Notes: generated by a model not told the origin, from the letters alone. A stretch of 64,000 nucleotides of DNA from JAOUGY01 sp963785075 (GCA_963785075.1 CAWATW010000010.1:372001-436000), one strand, 5' to 3'. Numbered from the stretch's first letter, positions 41,322 through 51,202 are shown. Numbers and translations: made by a program.

Positions 41322-42947
41322 ATGGTGCTCCGACCGGAGGACATCAAGGCGGTCATCCACCGCTATCACGAACGGCTCTCGGCATATCGGGAGGCGCTCA
41401 ACGAGCTGAACGTCTACCCGGTGCCCGATGGGGACACGGGCACGAACATGGCGCTCACCATGGGCAGCGTCGTCGACTCCTTTGGATCCGACATGTCGAT
41501 GGCCGGAGTGGCCGAGGCGCTCACAACCGGATCGCTGATGGGCGCCAGAGGGAATTCCGGCGTGATCCTCTCGCAGATACTCCGAGGGCTGGCCGACACC
41601 TTCCGACAGCGCGAAGAGGTGGGCGTCACCGAGATGGTGGCGGCCCTCGATCACGCCTCCAGCGCGGCATACAAGGCGGTTCAGAAGCCGGTCGAAGGCA
41701 CCATCCTCACGGTGCTCCGCGAAGCAGCCGAAGCGGCAAGAGCCGAGGGCACTGGCGCCGGTGAGGATGTCGCAGCCCTCCTTCGCGCCGTCTACGGCCG
41801 GGCAGTGATTGCGTTGGAGAACACACCTGAGCTGCTGCCCGTGCTGAAGCAGGCCGGTGTCGTCGATGCGGGCGGCGCCGGGTTCCTGCTGCTCCTCGCC
41901 GCCTTTCTCGAAGTCGTCACCGGTGCCGATGTGGAATTGCCGGAGCGGGTGCTGAGGGCGCATGCAAATCTGGCCGCCATCGAACGCACAGTCGATGGCG
42001 GCATCGCCGATCTCCGGTACGAGGTGATGTTCATGCTCGAGGCCGACGAAGACGGTGTAGACCGGCTCCGCGCCACGTGGTCCGAGCTCGGCGAGTCGAT
42101 CGTGGTCGTGGGGGGCGGGGGTACCTGGAACTGTCACATCCACACCGACCTCATCGGTCCTTCGATCGAGGCCGCCGTGGTCGTGGGCACACCCAGCAAC
42201 ATCCGGATCACCGATCTGTTGGAACAAGCCGGCGACGCACGGGTCCACGGATCGAACGGCTTCCATCCCATGGCCGGTTCGGAGGGCTCGCCCATCGGCG
42301 TCGTCAGCGTTGTCGTCGGGCCCGGTCTGGTCCAGGTGTTCCGTCAACTCGGCGTGCAGGGGGTTGTGACAGGTGGACAGACGATGAATCCGTCGACCGA
42401 AGACCTCCTCGCTGCCGTCGAGTCCGCTGCCGCCGACACCGTCGTGGTCCTCCCCAACAACAAGAACATCGTTCCGGTTGCCGAACAGCTCGACGCCTTG
42501 ACCACCAAGACGGTCGCGGTGGTGCCGACCCGGAGTGTCGCCCAGGGCATCGCCGCGATGTTCGGATACGACCCGGGGGGTGATCGTCTGTGGACCGTGG
42601 TCGAAGACATGGCCGCCGCCGCCTCGTCGGTGATCACCGGCGAAGTGACCAAGGCGGTTCGGGATGCCGTCGTCGAGTTCGGTTCCATCCGCCAGGGCGA
42701 TTGGCTCGGGATCGCCGACGGGACGATCGTGGTGGCCGATCCCGACCTCGAATCGGCGCTCAGAGGGCTGGTTGCGACCCTGTTGATGCCAGGCGCCGAA
42801 CTGCTCACGGTCTACGCAGGGGAGGGATCGAGCCCGGCTACGACCAAGGCATTGGAGGCCTGGCTCGGTGAGCTCCACCCCATGATGGAAGTGTCGACGG
42901 TGGTCGGCGGGCAACCGCTGTATCCCTATTTCGTCTCCATCGAATAG
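41322..42947 (+). CDS. fakA: DAK2-domain protein, fatty-acid kinase FakA / YloV family
   Basis: 541 aa from ATG 41322. The N-terminal DhaL/DAK2 domain has LNVYPVPDGDTGTNMALTM and SLMGARGNSGVILSQI, the Mg-ATP-binding motifs; the middle and C-terminal parts (NNKNIVPVAEQL, PGAELLTVYAGEGS) match FakA/YloV. In Firmicutes FakA phosphorylates fatty acids held by FakB, producing acyl-phosphate usable by PlsX/PlsY. No fakB is seen here. Its position between rpmB and recG is conserved in many Gram-positive bacteria. Acyl-kinase function in this organism is inferred. Confidence 0.86.
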   Translation: MVLRPEDIKAVIHRYHERLSAYREALNELNVYPVPDGDTGTNMALTMGSVVDSFGSDMSMAGVAEALTTGSLMGARGNSGVILSQILRGLADTFRQREEVGVTEMVAALDHASSAAYKAVQKPVEGTILTVLREAAEAARAEGTGAGEDVAALLRAVYGRAVIALENTPELLPVLKQAGVVDAGGAGFLLLLAAFLEVVTGADVELPERVLRAHANLAAIERTVDGGIADLRYEVMFMLEADEDGVDRLRATWSELGESIVVVGGGGTWNCHIHTDLIGPSIEAAVVVGTPSNIRITDLLEQAGDARVHGSNGFHPMAGSEGSPIGVVSVVVGPGLVQVFRQLGVQGVVTGGQTMNPSTEDLLAAVESAAADTVVVLPNNKNIVPVAEQLDALTTKTVAVVPTRSVAQGIAAMFGYDPGGDRLWTVVEDMAAAASSVITGEVTKAVRDAVVEFGSIRQGDWLGIADGTIVVADPDLESALRGLVATLLMPGAELLTVYAGEGSSPATTKALEAWLGELHPMMEVSTVVGGQPLYPYFVSIE

Positions 42948-43012
42948 CCGCAGGACGAACTTGCGAGTTCGGGGTGGTCCCCGTGAGCCAGAGGCTCTGC
43001 AATCATGATTCC

Positions 43013-45181
43013 ATGGCGGAGTTGAGCCGGCTGGCGGGGATCCCCGTCGATCAGGTCAAAGGATTGTCGGGCAAGCGGGGCGATGCGCTCAAGAAGTCCG
43101 GTGTCGAGTCTGTCGCCGATCTGCTGCATCACGTTCCCCGTCGGTACATCGACCGGTCGCGGGTGGAACCGGTCAGCACGCTGCCGGTCGGCGAAGAGGT
43201 CACGATCATCGTCGAAGTGATCAGCGTCTCCACCCGACGACCCAAGCGTCGCCTCGCCATCACAGAGGCGCGGGTCTCGGACGGCACAGGCACGCTCAAG
43301 GTGGTGTGGTTCAACCAACCATTCCGCGAACGGCAGCTCGGCGTGGGCTCCGAGGTGGCGCTGTCGGGGAAGGTCGAGCGTTTTCGAGGCACCCCACAGA
43401 TGACCTCACCCGATGTCGACGTCCTGTCAGGCACCTCGGAGGCGTTGACCACGGGTCGTGTCGTACCGATCCATCCGTCGGTCGGCGACGTGGGGCCGGG
43501 ACACATGCGCCGGGCCGTGCACAACGCAGTGAAGCGCTCCCAGCCCATACCGGATCCACTCCCGGTCGAGGTGATCGAACGAAACCAACTCGTGGAGCGG
43601 GCCACGGCCTTCTCCGACATCCACTTCCCCGAGGACATCGGGGCAGTGACGCCCGCGCGGCGTCGCCTGGTGTTCGACGAGCTGTTCAGGCTGGAGATCG
43701 CCCTCGCCCTCCAGAAGAGGCGACGGAAAGAACAGGAGCGAGGCACCCGGCACAGTCTCGATGGTTCGTTGGTCGACCGATTCATCGCAGGTCTGCCGTA
43801 CGACCTGACGGGCGCACAGCGGCGTGTCCTCCAAGACATCCGAATCGACCTCGCTGACGAGAGTCCGATGCACCGTCTCTTGCAGGGCGAGGTCGGCTCG
43901 GGCAAAACGGTGGTCGCCGTGGCGACGCTGCTCGCAGGCATTCAAGGCGGATGGCAAGGCGCGGTGATGGCGCCCACCGAGGTCCTCGCCGCCCAACACT
44001 TTCTGGGGATCGCACAATTGCTCCACGATGCGGGACTCCAGCCGTCAGAGGAAGGAGCCGGAGTGGAACTCGGAATGGACAGCCTGTTCTCCGCCGGCGA
44101 CGGACCCGCCGTTCGGCTTGCGCTGCTGACGGGTTCGCAGGTCGCCACCAACTTCGTGTCCGGGGCCACTCGAAGCCAGCTGCTCGCATGGATCGCCGAC
44201 GGCAAGGTCGATCTCGTCGTCGGCACCCACGCCCTCATTCAGGAGGGCGTTCACTTCCATCGTCTCGGGGTGGCTGTGGTCGACGAGCAGCATCGTTTTG
44301 GGGCCCTCCAGCGGGTGGCGCTGAAGGAGAAGGCCGCCGACATCGATCCCGATGTGCTGATCATGACCGCAACGCCGATCCCACGAACGCTCTCGATGAC
44401 CCTGTACGGGGATCTGGAGGTCTCGGCGATCGACGAACTCCCGCCTGGAAGAGCTCCGATCGACACCATGTGGATCGCCCGTGATCGCGAACAGAAGGCC
44501 TGGGATCTGGTTCGGGCCGAGGCAGTGCAAGGGCGGCAGGCGTTCGTGGTCTGTCCCCTCGTCGAGGATTCCGACAAGCTCGAAGTCGTGTCGGCCACAG
44601 GTGAGTTCGATCGACTCACCGAGGTGTTCGCAGACCTCGAGGTCGGGTTGCTCCATGGCCAGCTCCATCCCCGTGACAAGGAAGAGGTCATGTCTGCGTT
44701 TCGTCGCGGAGACATCGACGTGCTGGTGGCGACAACCGTCATCGAAGTCGGGATCGACGTTCCCAACGCCACGGTGATCGTGGTGGAAGACGCCGATCGG
44801 TTCGGATTGAGCCAGCTGCATCAGCTTCGAGGACGGGTGGGACGAGGGAGTCATCCTGGCACCTGCGTGCTGATCTCCGACCCCGCCACACCCGACGGAG
44901 AGCGGCGTATGGAGGCCATGGTCGAGACCACCGACGGGTTCCGGCTCGCCGACATCGACCTGGAGCTCCGCGGCCAGGGCACCGTGTTCGGCGCGAGGCA
45001 GTCGGGACGTGCCGACCTGAAGCTCGCCAACATCGTGCGCGACTTCGAGACGTTGATCGCTGCTCGCGACGAGGCCTTCGCCCTTGTGGACGCCGATCCG
45101 AACCTCGATGCGTATCCGGAGCTGCGAGCCGAGGTGAGAGCGTTGCTGGGCGACGAAGTCGCGTGGCTGTTCGTCAGCTGA
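43013..45181 (+). CDS. recG: ATP-dependent DNA helicase RecG
   Basis: 722 aa from ATG 43013. An N-terminal wedge OB domain (VTIIVEVISVSTRRPKRRLA, DGTGTLKVVWFNQPF) precedes the helicase: Walker A GEVGSGKTVVAVATL, DEQH box in VVDEQHRFGALQR, motif III TATPIPRTLSMT, and RVGRGSHPGTCVLIS near the end. RecG regresses stalled forks and processes recombination intermediates. Length fits the family. The GTG at 42974 would add 13 unconserved residues. It ends eight bases inside the convergent FetB-like gene. Confidence 0.95.
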   Translation: MAELSRLAGIPVDQVKGLSGKRGDALKKSGVESVADLLHHVPRRYIDRSRVEPVSTLPVGEEVTIIVEVISVSTRRPKRRLAITEARVSDGTGTLKVVWFNQPFRERQLGVGSEVALSGKVERFRGTPQMTSPDVDVLSGTSEALTTGRVVPIHPSVGDVGPGHMRRAVHNAVKRSQPIPDPLPVEVIERNQLVERATAFSDIHFPEDIGAVTPARRRLVFDELFRLEIALALQKRRRKEQERGTRHSLDGSLVDRFIAGLPYDLTGAQRRVLQDIRIDLADESPMHRLLQGEVGSGKTVVAVATLLAGIQGGWQGAVMAPTEVLAAQHFLGIAQLLHDAGLQPSEEGAGVELGMDSLFSAGDGPAVRLALLTGSQVATNFVSGATRSQLLAWIADGKVDLVVGTHALIQEGVHFHRLGVAVVDEQHRFGALQRVALKEKAADIDPDVLIMTATPIPRTLSMTLYGDLEVSAIDELPPGRAPIDTMWIARDREQKAWDLVRAEAVQGRQAFVVCPLVEDSDKLEVVSATGEFDRLTEVFADLEVGLLHGQLHPRDKEEVMSAFRRGDIDVLVATTVIEVGIDVPNATVIVVEDADRFGLSQLHQLRGRVGRGSHPGTCVLISDPATPDGERRMEAMVETTDGFRLADIDLELRGQGTVFGARQSGRADLKLANIVRDFETLIAARDEAFALVDADPNLDAYPELRAEVRALLGDEVAWLFVS

Positions 45182-45977
45182 CCGAGCCGGATTCGTCTCC
45201 CGGTCGTGCCCAGTCGGCCACAACGAGGCCCCGGGTGACGACCTGGCGGATCACGGCGAGCGCGCCAGACACCACGCAGATGGCCGTCGCCCCCAACACG
45301 AGGTACATCACCAGCAACTGCAGGACCACCGCGTCGACGGGGTCGGCGCCGGCCAGCAGCAGACCTGTCAGCGCGCCGGGGAGCGCGATGAGCCCGACCA
45401 CCTTGGTCCGGTCGACCTGCGGGATGAGCGCCGGGCCCGCCGCCCGCGGCGCCATGAAGCGCACCACCTGGCGACGATCGAATCCGAGTGACAGCAGTGC
45501 CTCGACTTCGCTCACCCGGTCCCTGCAGAGACTCACCGCCTGATCGACCGCCAGGGAGGCCGAAGGAACGGCGTTTCCGATCGTGATCCCTGCGATGACC
45601 ACGAGCGTCACCGGCGTGCTGTCGACCACGCCAAAGCCGATTGCCACGACGAGGGCGATGAGGGCAGAGACGCCGATTGCGAGTGCAGAAGTCGCTGCGA
45701 TCCAAGGGATCGAGTGGCGAGCGCGTCGGCGAACCGTCAGCGTTCCCGCAGCCGTCATCACCGCCACCCAGGTCCAAGCCCACCAGATTGCGCCACGTGA
45801 CCGGAATATGGCCGTGAAGATCACTCCGACGGCGAGCAACTGAACGGCTGCCCTGAGCGACGCCCACGTGATGTCGCGTTCCACGCGGAGCCCGACCCAA
45901 CGGGCCATGATCAACGCAAGCCCGACGAAGGCGATCGACGCTGCGACCGCAGGCCAGCCGACGACGTCGGAGATCAT
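45174..45977 (-). CDS. FetB-like ABC permease (UPF0014)
   Basis: 267 aa with about seven membrane helices. VAGITIGNAVPSASLAVDQ, the charged loop SEVEALLSLGFDRRQVV and PGALTGLLLAGADPVDAV are hallmarks of the UPF0014/FetB family, which with ATPase FetA exports iron in E. coli. No FetA-like ATPase is adjacent, so either the partner is elsewhere or the substrate differs. Convergent with recG and divergent from the LigD-like polymerase. Confidence 0.84.
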   Translation of the reverse strand: MISDVVGWPAVAASIAFVGLALIMARWVGLRVERDITWASLRAAVQLLAVGVIFTAIFRSRGAIWWAWTWVAVMTAAGTLTVRRRARHSIPWIAATSALAIGVSALIALVVAIGFGVVDSTPVTLVVIAGITIGNAVPSASLAVDQAVSLCRDRVSEVEALLSLGFDRRQVVRFMAPRAAGPALIPQVDRTKVVGLIALPGALTGLLLAGADPVDAVVLQLLVMYLVLGATAICVVSGALAVIRQVVTRGLVVADWARPGDESGSVS

Positions 45978-46057
45978 GTTCTGACCTCGGATTGCACGGG
46001 TGGGACGCTACCCCGATTCGCCGCTCCACAGCACCTCGCAGCTGTGAAGATGGTCGG

Positions 46058-46963
46058 ATGGCGCTCGTGGACGTGTCGAATCCGGACAAACCCATCTTCG
46101 AACGAGCCGGGTTCACGAAATCGGACCTGGTGGAGCACTACTCGACGGTCGCGGGACCCATGCTCGCCTTCATGGCGGAACGGCCTTTGACGCTGCAGCG
46201 GTTCCCGAACGGAATCGAGTCCAAGGGATTCATGCAGAAGAACGCCTCCGATCACTTCCCGGAGACCATCGGGCGCTTCGAGGTACCCAAGAACGACGGC
46301 GGTTTCACGACCTATCCGGTCGTCAACCGGCCGGAGGATGTCGCCTTCCTGGCCAACCAGGGGACCATCACATTCCACATGTGGCTGTCGACGAGGGTGC
46401 ATCCGGATGCGCCGGACTGGCTGGTGATGGATCTCGACCCCGAGGCCGGAGACCTGGCAGGGGTGAGGTCGGCGACCCATACGATCCGATCGCTGCTCGC
46501 CGAGTTCCACGTCGAGGGGGTCCCGATCGCCACCGGATCGTCGGGATTCCACGTCTGGGTGCCGCTGGGCGCAGGGCACACCGGCGAGGACGTCGCGATG
46601 ACGGCGCGTGCCCTGGCCGGCCTCGCGGCCATTCGCCATGCCGAGGAACTGACCACGGAGTTCCTGAAGAAGAACCGCCGCGGCCGCGTGTTCGTGGATT
46701 GGCTTCGGAACACGCCTGGGGCGACGACCGTCGTTCCGTTCTCGCTCCGTCCCCGACCGACGGCACCGGTCGCCGTCCCTGTCACGTGGGAGGAAGTCGA
46801 CTCCGTCCGACCCGACTCCTGGACGCTCGGCTCCCTCGAGGACCGAATCGAGCTGTCCGTCGACGTCTCCCCACAGACGCTGCCCACTTCGGACATCCTC
46901 GAACGCGCCAGGGCGGAAGGCATCGATCTCGATTCCGGCTTCGACCGCTTCGGGAGGACGTGA
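46058..46963 (+). CDS. LigD-type polymerase/primase domain protein (stand-alone)
   Basis: 301 aa from ATG 46058. Only the archaeo-eukaryotic primase-like polymerase domain is present: LTLQRFPNGIESKGFMQKNA, the metal-binding DLDPEAGDL motif, SGFHVWVPL and NTPGATTVVPFSLRPRP. In bacterial end joining this domain adds (ribo)nucleotides at breaks. No Ku gene, ATP-dependent ligase or 3'-phosphoesterase domain lies in the window, so it may act with partners elsewhere or in another repair route, as stand-alone mycobacterial PolD proteins do. Confidence 0.89.
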   Translation: MALVDVSNPDKPIFERAGFTKSDLVEHYSTVAGPMLAFMAERPLTLQRFPNGIESKGFMQKNASDHFPETIGRFEVPKNDGGFTTYPVVNRPEDVAFLANQGTITFHMWLSTRVHPDAPDWLVMDLDPEAGDLAGVRSATHTIRSLLAEFHVEGVPIATGSSGFHVWVPLGAGHTGEDVAMTARALAGLAAIRHAEELTTEFLKKNRRGRVFVDWLRNTPGATTVVPFSLRPRPTAPVAVPVTWEEVDSVRPDSWTLGSLEDRIELSVDVSPQTLPTSDILERARAEGIDLDSGFDRFGRT

Positions 46964-47187
46964 GGCGAGGCACGAATCCCACGCGGGGACACATGCGCTG
47001 GGACGAAGGGCAGCTGCTCGGCCGACAACCCTTCGTCGTGCCGCCGGTTGCGTCCTCCGCCGGGGACAGGTCGGCGAAGCCAATCAGCGGAGATTCTGTG
47101 TCCTTCCCGTCGTCTCGGGGGTGACGAGGGTTGGCGTGGGGTGATCCCCGATTTCGGGCACCTTCGTGGTGTGCCAGGCTGTGCCTC

Positions 47188-48099
47188 GTGTCTGAAGCCA
47201 TCGTCTCCATCCAGAACCTCACGCACCGTTTCGGTGAGGTCACCGCGCTGGAACACCTGACACTCGAGGTGCAGGCTGGAGTCACGGGGCTGGTCGGCGC
47301 CAACGGAGCCGGCAAGACCACCATGCTCAGAATCCTGCTGGGACTGCTCCATCCGACCGACGGGGAGGTCTCGGTGTTCGGACGTGACGCGCGCCGGCAA
47401 CCGATCGAAGTGCGGTCGATGGTCGGATACATGCCCGAGGGCTCGGCCGTGCCGACCGACCAGACGGCAGCGGACTTCGTTGCCTACACCGCGGAGCTGG
47501 CCGGCGTTCCACCCAAGGACGCCCGAAGAAGGGCTTCGGAAACGCTGTTCCTCGTGGGGCTCGAAGAAGAGCGATTCCGCTTTCTCGGAGACTTCTCGAC
47601 GGGCATGCTGCAACGCGTGAAGCTCGCCCAGTCGATCGTGCACGGGCCCCGATTGGTGTTGCTCGACGAACCCGCGTCGGGCCTCGACCCCGCAGGCCGG
47701 GCCCAGATGCTCGCCCTGATCCGGCGCCTGGGCGGGTTCGGCATCAACGTGATCGTGTCGTCCCATGTCCTCAGCGACATCGAGGAGACATGTGACTCGG
47801 TCGTCTTGCTCGATGCGGGCACGTTGGTTCGGTCGGGTCCGTTGGAGGGGCATCGATCCACGGCGGGCGTGCTGGTCGAGATCGTCGGGGATGCTGCCTC
47901 GCTGGTGAAGGGTCTGTCGGCTGCCGGTCACGATGTGGCGGTGGATGGTGCCCGACTGAGCATCGCGGCGGCGGATGATGGCGTGTTCGATCTCATTCGT
48001 GACCTGGCCGCTCGGTCGGATCTGGGGATTCTCCGACTCGGCCGGGCGTCGCTGACGCTCGAGGACGAGTTCCTTTCGACCGCGCGGAGAAGAACGTGA
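47188..48099 (+). CDS. ABC transporter ATP-binding protein
   Basis: 303 aa from GTG 47188. Walker A GANGAGKTTM, a degenerate signature FSTGMLQRVKL, Walker B LVLLDEPASGLD and switch histidine SSHVLSDIEETC are seen. It overlaps the following permease as GTGA (48096-48099) and is the first of an ATPase-permease-ATPase-permease block. Type fits ABC-2 exporters. Substrate unknown. The 224 bases upstream contain a 9-bp inverted repeat. Confidence 0.9.
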   Translation: MSEAIVSIQNLTHRFGEVTALEHLTLEVQAGVTGLVGANGAGKTTMLRILLGLLHPTDGEVSVFGRDARRQPIEVRSMVGYMPEGSAVPTDQTAADFVAYTAELAGVPPKDARRRASETLFLVGLEEERFRFLGDFSTGMLQRVKLAQSIVHGPRLVLLDEPASGLDPAGRAQMLALIRRLGGFGINVIVSSHVLSDIEETCDSVVLLDAGTLVRSGPLEGHRSTAGVLVEIVGDAASLVKGLSAAGHDVAVDGARLSIAAADDGVFDLIRDLAARSDLGILRLGRASLTLEDEFLSTARRRT

Positions 48100-48980
48100 G
48101 CGACGCCGTCATCTACGACCGCGGCTATCGGTCCTACGAGGGTGAGCTGACCGGGCGGGGAGGGGCGCGGCGTGCCATCGTTCGGGACGGGATACGGAGG
48201 GTGCTCGGGCTGCGCCGCAAGGCTCGCCGGAAGGTACTGCCATGGGGTCTGCTCGCCCTCGGCGTGCTCATGGCCGCGGTGTTCATCGGTTTGCAGTTCG
48301 TCGCCGGCTCGTTCGCAGCTGCGGCAGCCGAAGGTCTTCCGTCGTATCCGCAGCTCTTCGACGTGTATTCGCGGGTGTCGCTGCTGTTCCTGGCGGTCAC
48401 GATGCCGGAGTTGTTGGGCCCGGACCGTCGCCACGGTGTTCTCTCGGTGTACTTCTCGCGACCCCTCACGGTGGCCGACTACCTCGGAGCGAAGGCTGTC
48501 GCCTACCTCCTCATGGCGTCGTCGATCTACCTCGTGCCACAGCTCGCGTTCCACCTCGGCCGGGCCGCTCTCAACGGCGGCGGATTCGTTGCCTACCTCA
48601 CCGGCAACCTCGACATCCTGTGGCAGATCGGCGCATCGACGCTCGCGTTCGTCGCAATCCACGGCGGAGTGCTCGCGATCATCTCGGCGTACGTGGATCG
48701 CACTCCCTTCGCGGCCGCGACCTTCCTCGGTGTGCTGATCGCAGGCGACAGCCTGGCACGGGTGATCTCGGAGGCCGATTTCGCCGGGGCTCGATGGGTC
48801 TCGTTGCTGTCGTTGGACTCGCACGCCAGATACATTCGTGACTGGGTCTTCGACGTCGACCTCGGTCGGTATCCGATGGAAGCTGCCGGGTTCTCGCCGT
48901 GGGCGTCGGTGGTGGTCATCGCCGCGGTGGCGATCCTCGGTTCGGCGTGGATACTCGGCCGCTATCGGCGGTTGGCATGA
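48096..48980 (+). CDS. ABC-2 type permease
   Basis: 294 aa from GTG 48096. A basic cytoplasmic N-terminus (YDRGYRSYEGELTGRGGARR, then RRKARRK) precedes six membrane helices. LGPDRRHGVLSVYFSRPLTV is the permease loop expected to face the ATPase. It overlaps the next ATPase start (48977-48980), so the four genes are one translationally linked operon. It probably works with the ATPase at 47188. Confidence 0.84.
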   Translation: MSDAVIYDRGYRSYEGELTGRGGARRAIVRDGIRRVLGLRRKARRKVLPWGLLALGVLMAAVFIGLQFVAGSFAAAAAEGLPSYPQLFDVYSRVSLLFLAVTMPELLGPDRRHGVLSVYFSRPLTVADYLGAKAVAYLLMASSIYLVPQLAFHLGRAALNGGGFVAYLTGNLDILWQIGASTLAFVAIHGGVLAIISAYVDRTPFAAATFLGVLIAGDSLARVISEADFAGARWVSLLSLDSHARYIRDWVFDVDLGRYPMEAAGFSPWASVVVIAAVAILGSAWILGRYRRLA

Positions 48981-49891
48981 CGGTCGAAGCGAAGGCCGTC
49001 TCGAAGTGGTTCGGTCAGAAGGTGGCGTTGTCGGACGTGACGCTTTCGTTCGGCCCGGGTGTCACAGGGCTGCTCGGACCGAACGGTGCCGGGAAGACGA
49101 CGCTGCTCCGTGTCATCACGGGTCTTCAGGTTCCGAGCCAGGGTGAGGTTCGTGTTCTGGGCGTGGATCCCCGATCCGACCGATCGGTGTACGCCCGTGT
49201 TGCGATGGTGCCCGAAGATGAGTCCGTCTATCCCGATCTGACGGCGCGGCGTTTCGTGGAGCTCAAGGCCTCCCTCGCACGGGTCTCCGACCCGGGATCG
49301 GCGGCGCAACACGCACTGGACACCGTGGAACTGCTCGACGCCGCCGACCGTCCGATGGGAGGGTTCTCGAAGGGAATGCGGCAGCGCGCCAAGGTGGCTT
49401 CTGCGCTCGTGTCCGAGCCCGAGGTGTTGGTCCTCGATGAACCGCTCAACGGCGCCGACCCGGTGCAGCGGGCCCAGCTGATCGAGCTCTTCGTCCGACT
49501 GGGCGACCAGGGGCGGACGGTGATCGTGTCCTCTCATGTGCTCGCCGAGGTGGAACGCATGACGCATCGGGTGGTCGCCATGGTGGACGGACGGCTGGCC
49601 GCGACCGGCGACCTCGCGTCGCTGCGGGCGGCCATGACCGACAAGCCACGCCAGGTGCACATCCGGACCGACCAGCCCCGCGTGCTGGCTGCCGCCCTGG
49701 TGGCAGTTGGTGGTGTCGACGGTGTGACGATCTCGGATCAGGCGATCGCCGTGAGTACGACCGATCCGCTGGCGCTGGCCAAGGCTCTTCCCTTCGTGGC
49801 GCATCGTGACTCGGTGACCATCTCCGAGATCGCGCCGGCCGACGAGTCCATGGAGAGCGTCTTCCGCTATCTCGTGGAGTCGTCTCGATGA
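48977..49891 (+). CDS. ABC transporter ATP-binding protein
   Basis: 304 aa from ATG 48977. Walker A GPNGAGKTTLLR, signature FSKGMRQRAKVA, Walker B VLVLDEPLNGADP and SSHVLAEVERM are present. The D-loop reads NGAD rather than the common SGLD. It overlaps both neighbouring permeases by four bases. Probably pairs with the permease at 49888. Confidence 0.9.
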   Translation: MTVEAKAVSKWFGQKVALSDVTLSFGPGVTGLLGPNGAGKTTLLRVITGLQVPSQGEVRVLGVDPRSDRSVYARVAMVPEDESVYPDLTARRFVELKASLARVSDPGSAAQHALDTVELLDAADRPMGGFSKGMRQRAKVASALVSEPEVLVLDEPLNGADPVQRAQLIELFVRLGDQGRTVIVSSHVLAEVERMTHRVVAMVDGRLAATGDLASLRAAMTDKPRQVHIRTDQPRVLAAALVAVGGVDGVTISDQAIAVSTTDPLALAKALPFVAHRDSVTISEIAPADESMESVFRYLVESSR

Positions 49892-50622
49892 ACGTCGCTC
49901 TCACAGTCCATCTGTTCCGCCGTCTCCTGAGGGGCAAGCGCATCGTCGGCATGGTGGCCCTCGCGTCTGTGACCGGGTTGGTGGCGTGGGTCTCGCTGCT
50001 CGGGCAGGCGGCGACCGAAGGTGCGCAGATCTTCAAGGAGATCACATCGACCATTCCCGCCGCGACCTTGTCGCTCGCCGTCCTCTTCCTGTCCACCGCG
50101 GTGTTGCGAGACGAACGGGATGGGGGCACGCTCCCGTTCCTGTTCGTGACCCCCGTCCCTCGTCTGGTGTTCGCCGTGTCGGCGTGGGTGGCCGCGGCAG
50201 GGGCATCGGTGCTCGTGGCGCTCACCGGCTGGCTCGTTGCGTTCACGGCCGCCGGGGTGACCATTGGGACCTGGACGCTCGCGTTTCCGGCGCTCGCCGC
50301 CTATGTCGCCGCAGCCTTGGCCTACAGCGCTGTTTTCATGCCGCTCGGCTATTTGTTCTCGCGGTCGCTGCTGGTCGGGCTCGGATATGTCTTCGTGTGG
50401 GAGGGAATCCTCGCCACGGCCGTGTCGGGACTGTCCGCATCATCGGTGTGGAGGCTCGCGATGGCCATCTACGCCGACCTCACCGATCTCCCTCCTGACG
50501 CCGCCGATGTACTCGGAGGTGTCGAGCCAGGCGTCGGCGGGGCGTCGGTGACGATCGTCGTTCTCATCGTGTTCGGGATCTCGGTGCTGACCTGGGCGAT
50601 GAGAGCGAGAGACGCAGTGTGA
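49888..50622 (+). CDS. ABC-2 type permease
   Basis: 244 aa with six membrane helices. LRDERDGGTLPFLFVTPVPR is the typical ABC-2 loop near residue 75, corresponding to the GPDRRHGVLSVYF loop of the permease at 48096. Shorter than its partner. Closes the four-gene exporter operon; rsmD starts 28 bases later. Confidence 0.83.
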   Translation: MNVALTVHLFRRLLRGKRIVGMVALASVTGLVAWVSLLGQAATEGAQIFKEITSTIPAATLSLAVLFLSTAVLRDERDGGTLPFLFVTPVPRLVFAVSAWVAAAGASVLVALTGWLVAFTAAGVTIGTWTLAFPALAAYVAAALAYSAVFMPLGYLFSRSLLVGLGYVFVWEGILATAVSGLSASSVWRLAMAIYADLTDLPPDAADVLGGVEPGVGGASVTIVVLIVFGISVLTWAMRARDAV

Positions 50623-50650
50623 CGCAACGGAGCGGTGTCGTGCGACCAGA

Positions 50651-51202
50651 ATGCCGCCTGTGCGCGTGATCTCCGGAACTCATCGAGGACGCCGACTCAG
50701 AAGTCCCGACACCCCGGACACCCGTCCGGTGACCGATCGTGTCAAGGAGTCGATCTTCTCCTCGATTGGCACCAGGGTGGTCCAAGCTCGGGTGGCAGAC
50801 CTGTATGCCGGCGCGGGGAGCTTCGGCATCGAGGCGCTGAGCAGGGGAGCGAGGTCGGCGGTCTTCGTGGAGCAGGGCCGCAAGGCGCTGGAGACGTTGC
50901 GAGCCAATCTCGCCGACCTCGGCCTGACCGCCGAGGTGAACCGGTCCGATGTCAAGCGATGGCTGAGCTCGACGACCGGGCAATTCGACATCGTGTTCTG
51001 TGATCCACCATGGCCCCTGGACGCAGTCGCGGTTTCGGAGACGATGGAGCTTCTTCGACCTCATCTCGATGAGGATGGCCTTGTGATCTTGACGCGACGG
51101 GCATCGGATCCGACCCCGGAACCGGCCGGATTCGCGATTGACGACGAACGGCGCCATGGAGACACCAGAATCATCCGATACATGCTGGACTCAGGAACAT
51201 GA
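50651..51202 (+). CDS. rsmD: 16S rRNA (guanine966-N2)-methyltransferase RsmD
   Basis: 183 aa. RVISGTHRGRRLRSPD, TRPVTDRVKESIFSSI and the SAM site DLYAGAGSFGIEALSRGA are diagnostic. The catalytic tetrapeptide is DPPW (residues within VFCDPPWPLD), a variant of DPPY. It methylates G966 of 16S rRNA. Its stop overlaps coaD (ATGA, 51199-51202), the usual rsmD-coaD pair. Confidence 0.94.
   Translation: MPPVRVISGTHRGRRLRSPDTPDTRPVTDRVKESIFSSIGTRVVQARVADLYAGAGSFGIEALSRGARSAVFVEQGRKALETLRANLADLGLTAEVNRSDVKRWLSSTTGQFDIVFCDPPWPLDAVAVSETMELLRPHLDEDGLVILTRRASDPTPEPAGFAIDDERRHGDTRIIRYMLDSGT

Noticed and set aside
41172..42914. 580-residue minus-strand open frame
   Set aside because: Antisense to fakA, which carries the DAK2 motifs.
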